Assembly (NCBI GenBank): GCA_020831715.1
Contig: JAFIGA010000110.1
Coordinates: forward strand, 1 to 45,155
DNA length: 45,155 bases
Direction of reading: 5' to 3'
Origin: Leptospira sp.
GTDB taxonomy: Bacteria; Spirochaetota; Leptospiria; Leptospirales; Leptospiraceae
Shown here: one piece after another, positions 34,497-43,070 of the stretch
Layout of the letters: each line of letters opens with the position of its first letter
Position numbering within the stretch: the stretch's first letter is position 1
The notes under the pieces: generated by a model
What the model was told of the DNA's origin: nothing
The model's database searches: none
The model's input: the letters and a program-made list of their open reading frames with translations, nothing else
Translations under genes and position numbers: made by a program

Positions 34497-35618
34497 ATGA
34501 AGAAAAAAATCATTATACTAGGTATTCTATTCTGGATACCACTCACAGAAGCGATGGCACAAGCTGTGTCATTAAAGGCGTATGATAAGCGTGTTGAGAT
34601 CATCACTTATCTTCGCGAATTGGAACCTATGGTTCGTAATTTCCCCGGAAATGATCCCGAAGGAAAACCCGTAACCACCATGTACGCCGAAGAAGGTAAA
34701 CAAGGTCATCGCATTGTTAAATACGAAGAAATAAAAAGAATATACCAAGAAGCACTTCAATATTATTTTGAAGGTCAATATGTTGCTTCATACCGTAGAT
34801 TCTTGGAAGCGCAGATTGCTATTGAAAAAATGACGGAAGAATTATCTCAGCTCTATGTTTTACGAGCAGAAGAGATGATGAAAACCGCAATGGAGAGAAA
34901 AAATCCAAACAATCCTCTCGATAAAACAATAGTGGATATAAGTATCGAATACGGAAAAGGCACTTATACCAGAAATGTAATGGCAGAGAATCGCGAAGCA
35001 CCCTACTCCAGAAGGATGTACGAACCCAAAGAATATCACTATGTAACCAATCGATATGGGATTGAGAAAAATATTGAAATGGGTTATCAATTCTTGGGTC
35101 TTGCAAAACAAGCAAGAATCGATGCTCTTGCAGTGGAAAAGCATTTGGAAAAACACCAAACATTGAATCCTCGTAAGAGAAAATTTCGTATTGAAAAATA
35201 CTTTGGTGCGATCAATCTTTGCAGAGATTCCAAAGCGAATGCTGTTAATATTTTTAAATTAAAGTACCCTTACGATAACTACTACCTTCAAAAATCCGAT
35301 GCCAAGAGAGAATCTTTCCGAGACATCGATAATAACGAGATAGAAGGTGATGTGGTTAAATTGGAAGGCACAACTTATGACTTCACAAAGAACCCTTATA
35401 TTAAACACGACCGAAGACTACAAGCTACCTTTGATATTCGAGTTCCGGAACAATTCAGAGTGGACCTTGCTGATTCGAGAGGAAGAGTTTATGAAAAAGA
35501 TACAGATTCGCAGCTGTTCTTGCGATATGATCACCCTAGAAGACAAGAGTTAGGTGTTCCTAAAAGATCTGAAGTTCAAAACCAAGGTGGTGAACAACCC
35601 GCACCTGCAGGGCAGTAA
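34497..35618 (+). CDS. Secreted helical protein of unknown function
   Basis: From the ATG at 34497 the protein has 373 residues, with a signal peptide (about 1-22, ending EAMAQ). Residues of about 30-130 form long helices with a tetratricopeptide-like signature (YQEALQYYFEGQYVASYRRFLEAQ). A charged middle and a short beta-rich part (QATFDIRVPEQFRVDLADSRG) follow, then a Gln/Pro/Gly-rich tail. An upstream in-frame ATG at 34305 lies inside the DUF2225 gene and would spoil the signal peptide. The gene diverges from DUF2225 and ends at a strong terminator, so it forms its own unit. I do not recognise the family; high content of charged helices would suit a periplasmic structural or scaffold protein. 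Confidence 0.75.
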   Translation: MKKKIIILGILFWIPLTEAMAQAVSLKAYDKRVEIITYLRELEPMVRNFPGNDPEGKPVTTMYAEEGKQGHRIVKYEEIKRIYQEALQYYFEGQYVASYRRFLEAQIAIEKMTEELSQLYVLRAEEMMKTAMERKNPNNPLDKTIVDISIEYGKGTYTRNVMAENREAPYSRRMYEPKEYHYVTNRYGIEKNIEMGYQFLGLAKQARIDALAVEKHLEKHQTLNPRKRKFRIEKYFGAINLCRDSKANAVNIFKLKYPYDNYYLQKSDAKRESFRDIDNNEIEGDVVKLEGTTYDFTKNPYIKHDRRLQATFDIRVPEQFRVDLADSRGRVYEKDTDSQLFLRYDHPRRQELGVPKRSEVQNQGGEQPAPAGQ

Positions 35619-35657
35619 GCGATTCGGCTAACCGCTTTGATATAATTTTCCAGCAAT

Positions 35658-35689
35658 AAAAAAGCCACCCTGTGGGGTGGCTTTTTTTT
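35658..35689. terminator. Strong bidirectional Rho-independent terminator
   Basis: GCCACCC (35664-35670) and GGGTGGC (35675-35681) form a perfect 7-bp GC-rich stem around TGTG. Eight Ts follow, and six As precede. It therefore serves both the plus gene ending at 35618 and the minus SH3 gene ending at 35728. Confidence 0.93.
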
Positions 35690-35727
35690 ATCAAAGGAGC
35701 TAAGCAGCCCGTTCTAAAATTAAATTC

Positions 35728-36129
35728 TCATTTTACTTCCGGTAGAGCCCTTACTACTTCAACAGCTTCTTCGAATACCCAACCGATCGTGTCATCTGCA
35801 AGCATAACTTTATGGAAGTAGGTTTCTACTTCTTTTCCATCCAAAGAAACTGTGACCTTGGTATCACTTCTTTCTTTTTTATCAATGATTTTTGTTCCTT
35901 TAGGAATAGTCGCTATGACTTCAGAATCCAGAGATGGTTCTTTTCTAAGTTCCAATGCATCTGTTTTGGTTTTCTTAAGAAAAAATTCCAGATCATCTGT
36001 TGAATCGGTTTCTTTACATTGAAACAAAAACAAGGCTACAACTATAGAACCAATACTGATTAGTGAGAATATTCGGTTTCTATTTCCAATCTGATTTGTA
36101 TAAAGGTTTATTTTCTTATTTGGTTTCAT
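35728..36129 (-). CDS. Small SH3-domain lipoprotein
   Basis: The 133-residue protein has a hydrophobic segment ending in FLFQC (about residue 38), a possible lipobox after an unusually long basic start. One bacterial SH3 domain follows (about 52-125: DALELRKEPSLDSEVIATIPKG, then a Trp near the end in TIGWVFEEA). Such domains usually bind cell-wall peptides or other envelope proteins. It lies three bases after the larger SH3 gene at 36133, so the two are paired in one transcript that ends at the terminator near 35689. Function unknown. Confidence 0.8.
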   Translation of the reverse strand: MKPNKKINLYTNQIGNRNRIFSLISIGSIVVALFLFQCKETDSTDDLEFFLKKTKTDALELRKEPSLDSEVIATIPKGTKIIDKKERSDTKVTVSLDGKEVETYFHKVMLADDTIGWVFEEAVEVVRALPEVK

Positions 36130-36132
36130 ATA

Positions 36133-36885
36133 TTATAATCCTGATTCTTGTCCAAGAACCAAGCCTCCCTCTTTTCTTTTGGCAGAACACAATTGATAGA
36201 ATTCGGCTTCCATCTCAGGGAATTTTTTACCCTTATCCAATACATCCATAAATTGTTGGTAAGTAAAAGGTTTCTCTTTATCACCACAGCAATCACGCAA
36301 CAATAAATATCCTTCTGTATCGGCAATACCGGGGAAATATATTTCTTCATTCATCCATTCATGACCAAAAGTTAATTTCCCGGTAACTCCTGATTTCAAT
36401 TCGAAGTCTTCGGTAGCCTTGCAGGATTCCATTTCATCCATTATATCACAAGCCTTGTTTTTTTCTTGTTTGTAGCGAACTAAGTTGGAGTTTCCCTCCT
36501 TAACTTCACCATAAATATCATTTAAATAATTGCTAATTGCATAACATTCCTTAGGGCTAGGTTTGTATCGAGAAATATATGCAGAAAACATATATCCTGT
36601 CTTTCCATCAAACTCTACCTTCCACCAATTACCTGCCATGCCTTCAATGGTTTCGGAATTCCCTGATTTTTCCAGAATCTTCAACTCGGAACCCCTTGGT
36701 ATCTGACCCAAGGAAGCAGAATTCTTATCGCCCTGCGCTCTGAGATTTAAGCTCGTTTTTGTAAATACATAATAAGCTTCACTTCCTTTAGCGCTTGGGT
36801 CTGTTGGGGAATCGGAAGTCTTATCCTTACAAACAATAAAAAATGTAGATACTAGGAGAATGGCAAATGCAGACTGAATTTTCAT
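36133..36885 (-). CDS. SH3-domain lipoprotein with Cys-rich C-terminal domain
   Basis: The 250-residue protein has a lipoprotein signal ending in FFIVC (Cys19). One SH3 domain is near residues 40-107 (TSLNLRAQGDKNSASLGQIP, ending GYMFSAYI). The last 140 residues hold six or more Cys (KECYAI, KACDIM, ESCKAT, RDCCGD, QLCSAK), suggesting a disulfide-rich periplasmic domain that I cannot name. GAGGT lies about 11 bases before the ATG. It heads a two-gene unit with the smaller SH3 protein; a peptidoglycan-binding pair is a reasonable guess. Confidence 0.8.
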   Translation of the reverse strand: MKIQSAFAILLVSTFFIVCKDKTSDSPTDPSAKGSEAYYVFTKTSLNLRAQGDKNSASLGQIPRGSELKILEKSGNSETIEGMAGNWWKVEFDGKTGYMFSAYISRYKPSPKECYAISNYLNDIYGEVKEGNSNLVRYKQEKNKACDIMDEMESCKATEDFELKSGVTGKLTFGHEWMNEEIYFPGIADTEGYLLLRDCCGDKEKPFTYQQFMDVLDKGKKFPEMEAEFYQLCSAKRKEGGLVLGQESGL

Positions 36886-36958
36886 AATTGATTTACTTAC
36901 CTCGAGAAGTTAACTCCATTCTTTAATGAAATGAAGTATAAATCAATGAAAATCCGAG

Positions 36959-37939
36959 TTAATCAAACTTTTTCCCAATAAAAAAATTAGCTGTGGCTTC
37001 ATAAATTCTGGAACGTGCCTGGGATTTAATCACTCTGTCTTGTGCCATGAAAACAACATCCGCACTCAATTCTCCCCCTAAGAATACACCATTTTGGAAG
37101 AAGTAACGAAGACCGGAGGCACCACCCATTTTGATTGCATAGGTTTCAGCTGTAGTATCATATCCCAAACCGAAAATAGGACGAAGATAAGGATCCCAAG
37201 CATTTTCCGAAAAAAAGTGATAGGTAGCATTCACTTCCAAAAACACTATTTTGTTTCCAACCACTCCATTTGAGTAGCTTCCTAAACCTGCGTATTCAAA
37301 TAATATATTTCTCTCTACTTCTTCAGGAACGGCATTAACTAGAAATCTCTGCGGCCCGATTATGAGGGATCTAGATAAAACATTATTGGGTATGTTATTG
37401 AATCTGTATTCACGGTAATCGATTCCCCCACCTACAGACCAATGATCTGAAACTGACTTGTCATATAGAATCCCCATTCTGCGACTTTCAATTCCCGCAC
37501 CGGAATATCCTTGGGTACCCGAATACAACCCGGCTCTTTGGAGATCGTTTCCGAAAGCATAAGTATAATCTGTATCGAAACCAATATTTCTAATATTTTT
37601 GCTTAAATCGTTTACAACAGGACCGCCAATCCACAAACTTCCACCTGCTCTTACTTCGATAGAACGATAGTCATCCGAAAATCCTAACTTTTTAGTTAGA
37701 ATGGGACCTTCCGGTTTTTTTTCTTCCGGCTTTTTAGTTGATTGTGACTGTCCATCAATGACTGATGATTCCTTGTTTTGATCCGGATCTTCATCAATTT
37801 TATAGCCGGGAATTCCATCCTCTCCAACAGTAGTAGGGTTGCGGCGACCATCTTCATCTTGGGCAAAAGCGGGTTGAACAATAAGAACGGATGCAAATAG
37901 CAGGAGAGTGTAAAATCGAACAGGTGAAAATAAAAGCAT
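36959..37939 (-). CDS. Probable outer-membrane beta-barrel protein
   Basis: From the ATG at 37937-37939 the protein has 326 residues, with a signal peptide ending QPAFAQ. A Pro/Glu/Lys-rich periplasmic linker follows (about 28-85, with STKKPEEKKPEGP), then strands typical of a barrel: IEVRAGGSLWIGGP, HWSVGGGIDYREYRF, VFLEVNATYHFF, DPYLRPIFGLGYD, GVFLGGELSADVVF and a closing EATANFFIGKKFD. An earlier ATG at 37975 is in frame, but AGGAC sits well for the chosen one. No family is recognised. It diverges from argG. Confidence 0.7.
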   Translation of the reverse strand: MLLFSPVRFYTLLLFASVLIVQPAFAQDEDGRRNPTTVGEDGIPGYKIDEDPDQNKESSVIDGQSQSTKKPEEKKPEGPILTKKLGFSDDYRSIEVRAGGSLWIGGPVVNDLSKNIRNIGFDTDYTYAFGNDLQRAGLYSGTQGYSGAGIESRRMGILYDKSVSDHWSVGGGIDYREYRFNNIPNNVLSRSLIIGPQRFLVNAVPEEVERNILFEYAGLGSYSNGVVGNKIVFLEVNATYHFFSENAWDPYLRPIFGLGYDTTAETYAIKMGGASGLRYFFQNGVFLGGELSADVVFMAQDRVIKSQARSRIYEATANFFIGKKFD

Positions 37940-38047
37940 AGAAAGATTGTCCTGCTCGAACCAATGCCCTGTCAATACTTTATAGCGGATTTTGTCAAAA
38001 AACAGTCTTGAAAAAGAAAGTTTTTATCAAATCATGGTAGATAATCC

Positions 38048-39256
38048 ATGAAAGAATCACCCAAAAAAATCATTCTCGCTTACTCCGGTGGTCTAGATAC
38101 CTCCGTCATCCTTGCTTGGTTGCAAGATAAATACCAATGTGAAGTTATTGCATTTTGTGCTGACGTCGGTCAGAAAGAAGAACTCAGTGGACTCGAAGAA
38201 AAAGGCAAAAGCACCGGCGCTTCCAAGGTTTACATTGAGGATCTAAGAGAAGAATTCGCCCGAGATTATATTTTTCCCGCTATCCGAGGCAATGCAATCT
38301 ATGAAATGCGCTACTTATTGGGAACATCCCTCGCTAGACCTTTGATCGCCAAGGCGATGGTTGATGTGGCGAAAAAAGAAGGAGCGGATGCCTTCTCCCA
38401 TGGAGCAACAGGAAAAGGAAACGACCAAGTACGTTTTGAACTTACCTTCAAGGCATTGGCACCTAATGCAACCATCATTGCTCCTTGGAGAACATGGGAG
38501 TTTGGTGGAAGAGCCGAACTCATAGAATACGCCAAGGCTAAAGGTATTCCCGTTCCTGTTTCCACAGAAAAACCCTATTCCATGGATCGAAATCTTATGC
38601 ATCTGTCTTTTGAAGGTGGAATCTTGGAAGATCCATACCAAGAACCGAAAGAAGAAATGTTCTTACTATCCGTCTCACCTGAGAATGCACCGGACAAGCC
38701 TACCTATCTTGAGTTGGAATTCGAGAAAGGAGATTGCGTTGCAATTAACGGAGAAAAGATGAGTCCTCTCCAAGTTATGGAGACTTTGAATGATGTTGGT
38801 GGAAAGAATGGAATCGGTCGAGTGGACATCGTCGAAAATCGTTTGGTCGGAATTAAATCCAGAGGAGTCTATGAGACTCCGGGTGGAACTATCCTTTTCC
38901 ATGCTCATAGAGATTTGGAGTCCATTACTCTGGATAGAGAAACTCAGCATATGAAAGATGAATTGGTTATTCCATTTGCCAAGTTGATATACAATGGACT
39001 TTGGTTTTCCAGTCAGATGCAAGCACTCAGAGCATTGATCGATAATACTCAAGAATTTGTTTCCGGAACGGTTCATGTGAAGCTCTACAAAGGAAACTGC
39101 ACCATTGTTGGAAGAAAATCCAATGTATCACTTTACAATCCACAAATGGCAACTTTTGAAAAGGAAGAATTGTATAACCAATATGATGCGGAAGGTTTCA
39201 TTAACCTTTACGGATTGCAGCTAAAGGAAACAGCAAAGCTCAGAGGCATAAAATAG
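38048..39256 (+). CDS. argG: Argininosuccinate synthase
   Basis: ArgG joins citrulline and aspartate using ATP in arginine synthesis. The 402-residue protein has the PP-loop [17 protein letters not shown] at the N-terminus, the [16 protein letters not shown] signature, and [16 protein letters not shown]. Length and motif order are normal. coaD begins three bases after its stop, so the two are cotranscribed. No other arginine genes are in the window. Confidence 0.97.
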   Translation: MKESPKKIILAYSGGLDTSVILAWLQDKYQCEVIAFCADVGQKEELSGLEEKGKSTGASKVYIEDLREEFARDYIFPAIRGNAIYEMRYLLGTSLARPLIAKAMVDVAKKEGADAFSHGATGKGNDQVRFELTFKALAPNATIIAPWRTWEFGGRAELIEYAKAKGIPVPVSTEKPYSMDRNLMHLSFEGGILEDPYQEPKEEMFLLSVSPENAPDKPTYLELEFEKGDCVAINGEKMSPLQVMETLNDVGGKNGIGRVDIVENRLVGIKSRGVYETPGGTILFHAHRDLESITLDRETQHMKDELVIPFAKLIYNGLWFSSQMQALRALIDNTQEFVSGTVHVKLYKGNCTIVGRKSNVSLYNPQMATFEKEELYNQYDAEGFINLYGLQLKETAKLRGIK

Positions 39257-39259
39257 AAA

Positions 39260-39766
39260 ATGGATCGAATCGCAATCTATCCCGGATCCTTTGATCCTAT
39301 TACCAATGGACATGTGGATCTGGTGAAAAGATCGCTGGATTTGTATGATAAACTTATAGTCGCTGTTGCCACCAATTCAAGGAAGAATACTCTCTTCTCA
39401 GTAGAGGAGAGAGTTGCCTTAATGAAAAAAGTCTTTCACGAGATGGATCCATCCAGAATTGAGATAGATACTTTTTCGGGTCTGACTGTTGATTATGCCA
39501 GACAGCGCGGGGCAAAATTAATCATACGTGGCCTTCGGGCGGTGACTGATTTCGATTATGAATATGCAATTTCCCTAATGAATAGCAAGCTTGCCCCTGA
39601 AGTTGAAACAATTTTTTTGATGGCAAGCAATGAGCATTCCTTCATCTCATCTACTATTGTAAAAGAAGTAGCGCGGCATGGAAGAGCGGTTTCCAACCAA
39701 GTTCCGGAAGTAGTAAATGAGGCATTGCTAAGAAAATTTCATGAAAACCAGGAACCAAACAACTAA
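39260..39766 (+). CDS. coaD: Phosphopantetheine adenylyltransferase
   Basis: CoaD transfers AMP from ATP to 4'-phosphopantetheine in coenzyme A synthesis. The 168-residue protein opens with [18 protein letters not shown], containing the nucleotidyltransferase TxGH-like motif (His18). It also has [15 protein letters not shown] and [17 protein letters not shown], all family signatures. It follows argG after three bases. Its stop codon lies inside the first copy of a 19-base repeat. Confidence 0.97.
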   Translation: MDRIAIYPGSFDPITNGHVDLVKRSLDLYDKLIVAVATNSRKNTLFSVEERVALMKKVFHEMDPSRIEIDTFSGLTVDYARQRGAKLIIRGLRAVTDFDYEYAISLMNSKLAPEVETIFLMASNEHSFISSTIVKEVARHGRAVSNQVPEVVNEALLRKFHENQEPNN

Positions 39767-39819
39767 TCAACCTAATAACTATTTAACCGAAAAACAGAAT
39801 AACTAATCAACCGAATAAC
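39761..39819. repeat. Short direct repeat after coaD (two 19-base copies, 40 bases apart)
   Basis: 39761-39779 and 39801-39819 match at 18 of 19 bases (AACTAATCAACC, then T or G, then AATAAC). The spacer has related AACCGAAAAAC text. The first copy contains the coaD stop. The meaning is unknown; it may be slippage or a regulatory array. Confidence 0.7.
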
Positions 39820-39834
39820 CGACCAACAGTTTCC

Positions 39835-40533
39835 CTATTCCACATCATCACCTAGCATATCTATAGTGGTGAATCCCACAACAAAATCGGCAAGTTCGGC
39901 AAGATTGATTCCGGCACGTACACCTCCATAGAGACCAAAAAACACATCAATCTGCCAATTGAAACCAGGTGGATAACCAAAAGGTTTTGGTTCTCTTTCC
40001 GGAATATAAGCTTGTAATTCTTTATTTTTTGTCTTTCGAATCATATCTTCCATATATCTTCTTCGAAATTCTTCTTTTTTTCGTTTATTGCGTTCATCCA
40101 CCGGATCGTTGAAAAAGGAAAAGTAGCGCATCTTAACGCTTTTTAGATTTGCCCTTTCGTCATCTGTTTCTTGGATTCCTTGTTTGTTGAAAATAACCTT
40201 TCCATTCTCGTCTCGAAGAGCTTCACCTGAATGAAAATTTTCCCCCCCGAGTATACCAAAAACCAATTGTTGCGAATGATACTTTCCAAAATCCCCTCCC
40301 CGCAAACCAAAACCTGCTCCCTTATCTCGCTTTCCCAATTCTGATTCTCCACCGGCGAAGTAAAATCCAACCGGTAGAAAGAACAAACGAAAACCAGCCC
40401 CATACACAGGGGTCTCCGCTCCAACATGGACTACGTCCTGGAGATCCTTTCTGCGGTTCTGCCAATAGGATGCACAATCTGTTACAAAGAAAATAATTAA
40501 AATGCCAAATGAAATTCGAAGAAATAGACTCAT
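39835..40533 (-). CDS. Hypothetical lipoprotein
   Basis: The 232-residue protein has a hydrophobic signal ending in FVTDC (Cys20). The mature part starts SYWQNRRKDLQDVVHVGAE and is rich in Gly and aromatic residues (FRLFFLPVGFYFAGGESELG; AGFGLRGGDFGKYHS). A basic helical stretch in the middle (about 155-185, EEFRRRYMEDMIRKTKN) could face a membrane or partner. The end FGLYGGVRAGINLAELADF is also Gly-rich, which suggests barrel-like strands. I know of no function. It is convergent with coaD and divergent from the WYL gene. Confidence 0.7.
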   Translation of the reverse strand: MSLFLRISFGILIIFFVTDCASYWQNRRKDLQDVVHVGAETPVYGAGFRLFFLPVGFYFAGGESELGKRDKGAGFGLRGGDFGKYHSQQLVFGILGGENFHSGEALRDENGKVIFNKQGIQETDDERANLKSVKMRYFSFFNDPVDERNKRKKEEFRRRYMEDMIRKTKNKELQAYIPEREPKPFGYPPGFNWQIDVFFGLYGGVRAGINLAELADFVVGFTTIDMLGDDVE

Positions 40534-40584
40534 CTTTATTCTAAAAACACTTGTATGTAGAGCCTTGCAAGAAAAAAATAAGAT

Positions 40585-41574
40585 ATGGAAGAGGACATCG
40601 ATTTAGGTATCAATCCGAAAGAACTGAATGAGACGGAAGCAAGGCTCATTACCTTACTATTTACATTGCTCAAATACCCCCAAGGATTGAGTCTGGATAG
40701 AATTCGTCATTTCATGTCAGCTCATTACAATAATGAAAATCCTGAGTCGGATCAAAAAAAGGTGCAGAGGGACATGGATGAGTTGAATGATCTTGGTTTT
40801 TCTGCAGTATTTGACAAGTCGGAGAATACCTACAAGATCAAATTAGAATCACCGGAATCCAAATTAAAATTCTCGGAAGGAGAATTGAAAGCAATATCCT
40901 TGGCATTGATCAATCAAACATCGGATGGTGAGTATTCCATCGAAACCTATTCTCTGGCACAAAAAATATTCGGAAGCAATTGGAGTCTTTATCCCTTTTT
41001 TCCAAAAGAAAAACCAAGTTCCAAGAATGCTACCCAAGATAAGGAAAACATAGAAACCATCCTCCATGCAATCAAGTCCAAAACCTCTCTCCAAATAACC
41101 TACGAAAGATCATTCGGAATTCCGCAAGAAAAAGAATTAGATCCCATTCAGATACTGCGAAAGAACTCAACCGATTTATACCTTCATGCCTATGACAGAA
41201 AGAAAAAGGAGTATAGATACTACCTAATTCCCTGTATAAAGAAAATATTCAAATTGGATAATCCATTTTTACTGGATCATAAGATCAGTAAAGAATTTGT
41301 CCCGATCCATGCTTTGCAATTTGACAAACACGACCCTATCACAGTTTCCGTCAGAACAACTCCAACAGGAAAATATCATCTAATAAATTATCTCGACAAT
41401 ATTCAATTCACAGAAAGTGATGATTGGTTGGAATTTTCTACAACGAATTCCGATGCATTGTTTCCTATTTTGATAAAACTGAAAGAATCAGTTTTGGAAT
41501 TGCAACCCGATAGTGTTTTATCAACTTATCGTGAATTCATTGATAGTATCAAGTCATTGCATTCTGTTTCATGA
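40585..41574 (+). CDS. WYL-domain transcriptional regulator
   Basis: The 329-residue protein has an N-terminal winged-helix-like region (about 14-90, with LSLDRIRHFM and KKVQRDMDELNDLGFSAVFD). A WYL domain (about 155-235) follows, with LQITYERSFGIPQEKELDPI and the core DLYLHAYDRKKKEYRYYLI, where YL matches the end of the WYL motif. A C-terminal extension then follows. WYL domains bind ligands, often nucleotides or nucleic acid, and regulate DNA-damage or defence genes in several bacteria. Its stop overlaps the DUF2779 start by four bases (ATGA), so it probably controls its own operon. Confidence 0.82.
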   Translation: MEEDIDLGINPKELNETEARLITLLFTLLKYPQGLSLDRIRHFMSAHYNNENPESDQKKVQRDMDELNDLGFSAVFDKSENTYKIKLESPESKLKFSEGELKAISLALINQTSDGEYSIETYSLAQKIFGSNWSLYPFFPKEKPSSKNATQDKENIETILHAIKSKTSLQITYERSFGIPQEKELDPIQILRKNSTDLYLHAYDRKKKEYRYYLIPCIKKIFKLDNPFLLDHKISKEFVPIHALQFDKHDPITVSVRTTPTGKYHLINYLDNIQFTESDDWLEFSTTNSDALFPILIKLKESVLELQPDSVLSTYREFIDSIKSLHSVS

Positions 41575-43070
41575 ATCCCCGAGATCTTTCATTTAATTAT
41601 ATCACCAAGTCGAAGATACTTCAGTTCACTCGGTGTACGAATTTATTTGAATACAATCTAACGCATAAAAAACCAAAATCCACCGAATATGTTGATTCTA
41701 TTTATGGACTCGACAATCGAAAGATTAAAGAGATGGCAAGAAGCCTGTTCCCCGGTGGAGTCAACATCACCAACAAAGATGACATATATATATCCCACCA
41801 AAATTCTATGGATGCTATCAGGAATTCATCGATAATCTACAACCCTACCTTCTTATGGGAAGATTGCATAGGCTCACCTGATATTTTGGTGCCTAGCGAA
41901 GATGGAACCTATGTTTTATGGGAGATCTGTCCATCCATAAATACAAAAAAAGATATGGAATTGGAAATTGCTTATTATAAATATATTTTAAATCATTTGG
42001 ATATAAAAATCTCTTTTATCAAGGTTCTCAAAATAGATCCCCAATACACACTAGTCGGAGAATTCGAACTCGCCTCTTATTTTACAGAATTGAATTTCGA
42101 AACTAAGGTCAATTCCAAGATGAAAGAGTTGGAGGAAATACTTACGTCATTGAGAGCAATCAAGTCAGATCCTCAATTCCAATACACACCCAAGATTTGC
42201 AATAGTTTCAAATCTTGTACAATTCCGGAATATTGTTTTTCAGATTTAAAGGACGGAAATATTTTTTCCCTTAGGGAAGCCGCCGGCACAGCAAAAGAAT
42301 TGTATGAACAAGGAATATACCACCTAAGAGATATTCCATCAGAGACAGAATTAACGGATAAACAAACAATTCAGATTGAAACAGAAAAAACCAATCTTCC
42401 CCATATCAATACCAAGAAGATTAAGCAATTTTTGGATCGCATTCAATATCCGGTATATTATTTGGATTTTGAAACAATCAATCCTCAGATACCCATTTAC
42501 CAGAATTCTAAACCCTACCAACACATTCCCTTTCTTTTCTCACTCCATATCCTTGAGACCAAGGAAGATACAGAACCCAAGCATTTTGATTACATCCAAG
42601 AAGATGGAGAAGATCCCAGAAAAATCATATTGGAGAAATTATCTTCTCTCATTGATAACAAAGGAACCATTCTCTGCTTCAATGATTTCTTCGAGAAAAG
42701 ATGCATATCAGAATCTGTTCAGGTATACCCTGAGTATAAAGATTGGTTTGAAAGTATACGACCGAACTTTTTGGACTCAGCAATCCCTTTCAAAAACCTA
42801 GACTATTACAATCCATCCCAAAAAGGATCTGCATCCTTAAAGGACATACTCCCGGCTCTCACAGAGTCTTCGCACTCTCACTTGGACATTCAGAATGGAT
42901 ATTCCGCCAATCTGGAATTTCTAAAAGTCATAAAAAATTCTTCCTACTATTCAGATGAGGCGAAGACAACTTTCGGTCAACTCAGAGAATATTGCAAAAT
43001 GGATAGCTATGCATTGTTCTTGATACAAAAGGAATTGGAAAGAATCATGGAAACCAGGTCGTCCCAATGA
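41571..43070 (+). CDS. DUF2779 protein: degenerate PD-(D/E)XK-like plus RNase H-like exonuclease fold
   Basis: The 499-residue protein opens like a Cas4/RecB nuclease (TKSKILQFTRCTNLFEYNL) with a PD-(D/E)XK core of Asp104 (GSPDIL) and Glu118. The expected Lys is Cys120 (LWEIC). CNSFKSCTIPEYC (about 206-218) with the N-terminal Cys could bind a metal or iron-sulphur cluster. The C-terminal half is the DUF2779 domain: YYLDFETINPQIP with Asp299 and Glu301, KPYQHIPFLFSLH, CFNDFFEKRC, and a late YCKMDSYALF with Asp478, the layout of a DEDD-type exonuclease. The role is unknown. It is coupled to the WYL regulator and the esterase by four-base overlaps. Confidence 0.8.
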   Translation: MNPRDLSFNYITKSKILQFTRCTNLFEYNLTHKKPKSTEYVDSIYGLDNRKIKEMARSLFPGGVNITNKDDIYISHQNSMDAIRNSSIIYNPTFLWEDCIGSPDILVPSEDGTYVLWEICPSINTKKDMELEIAYYKYILNHLDIKISFIKVLKIDPQYTLVGEFELASYFTELNFETKVNSKMKELEEILTSLRAIKSDPQFQYTPKICNSFKSCTIPEYCFSDLKDGNIFSLREAAGTAKELYEQGIYHLRDIPSETELTDKQTIQIETEKTNLPHINTKKIKQFLDRIQYPVYYLDFETINPQIPIYQNSKPYQHIPFLFSLHILETKEDTEPKHFDYIQEDGEDPRKIILEKLSSLIDNKGTILCFNDFFEKRCISESVQVYPEYKDWFESIRPNFLDSAIPFKNLDYYNPSQKGSASLKDILPALTESSHSHLDIQNGYSANLEFLKVIKNSSYYSDEAKTTFGQLREYCKMDSYALFLIQKELERIMETRSSQ

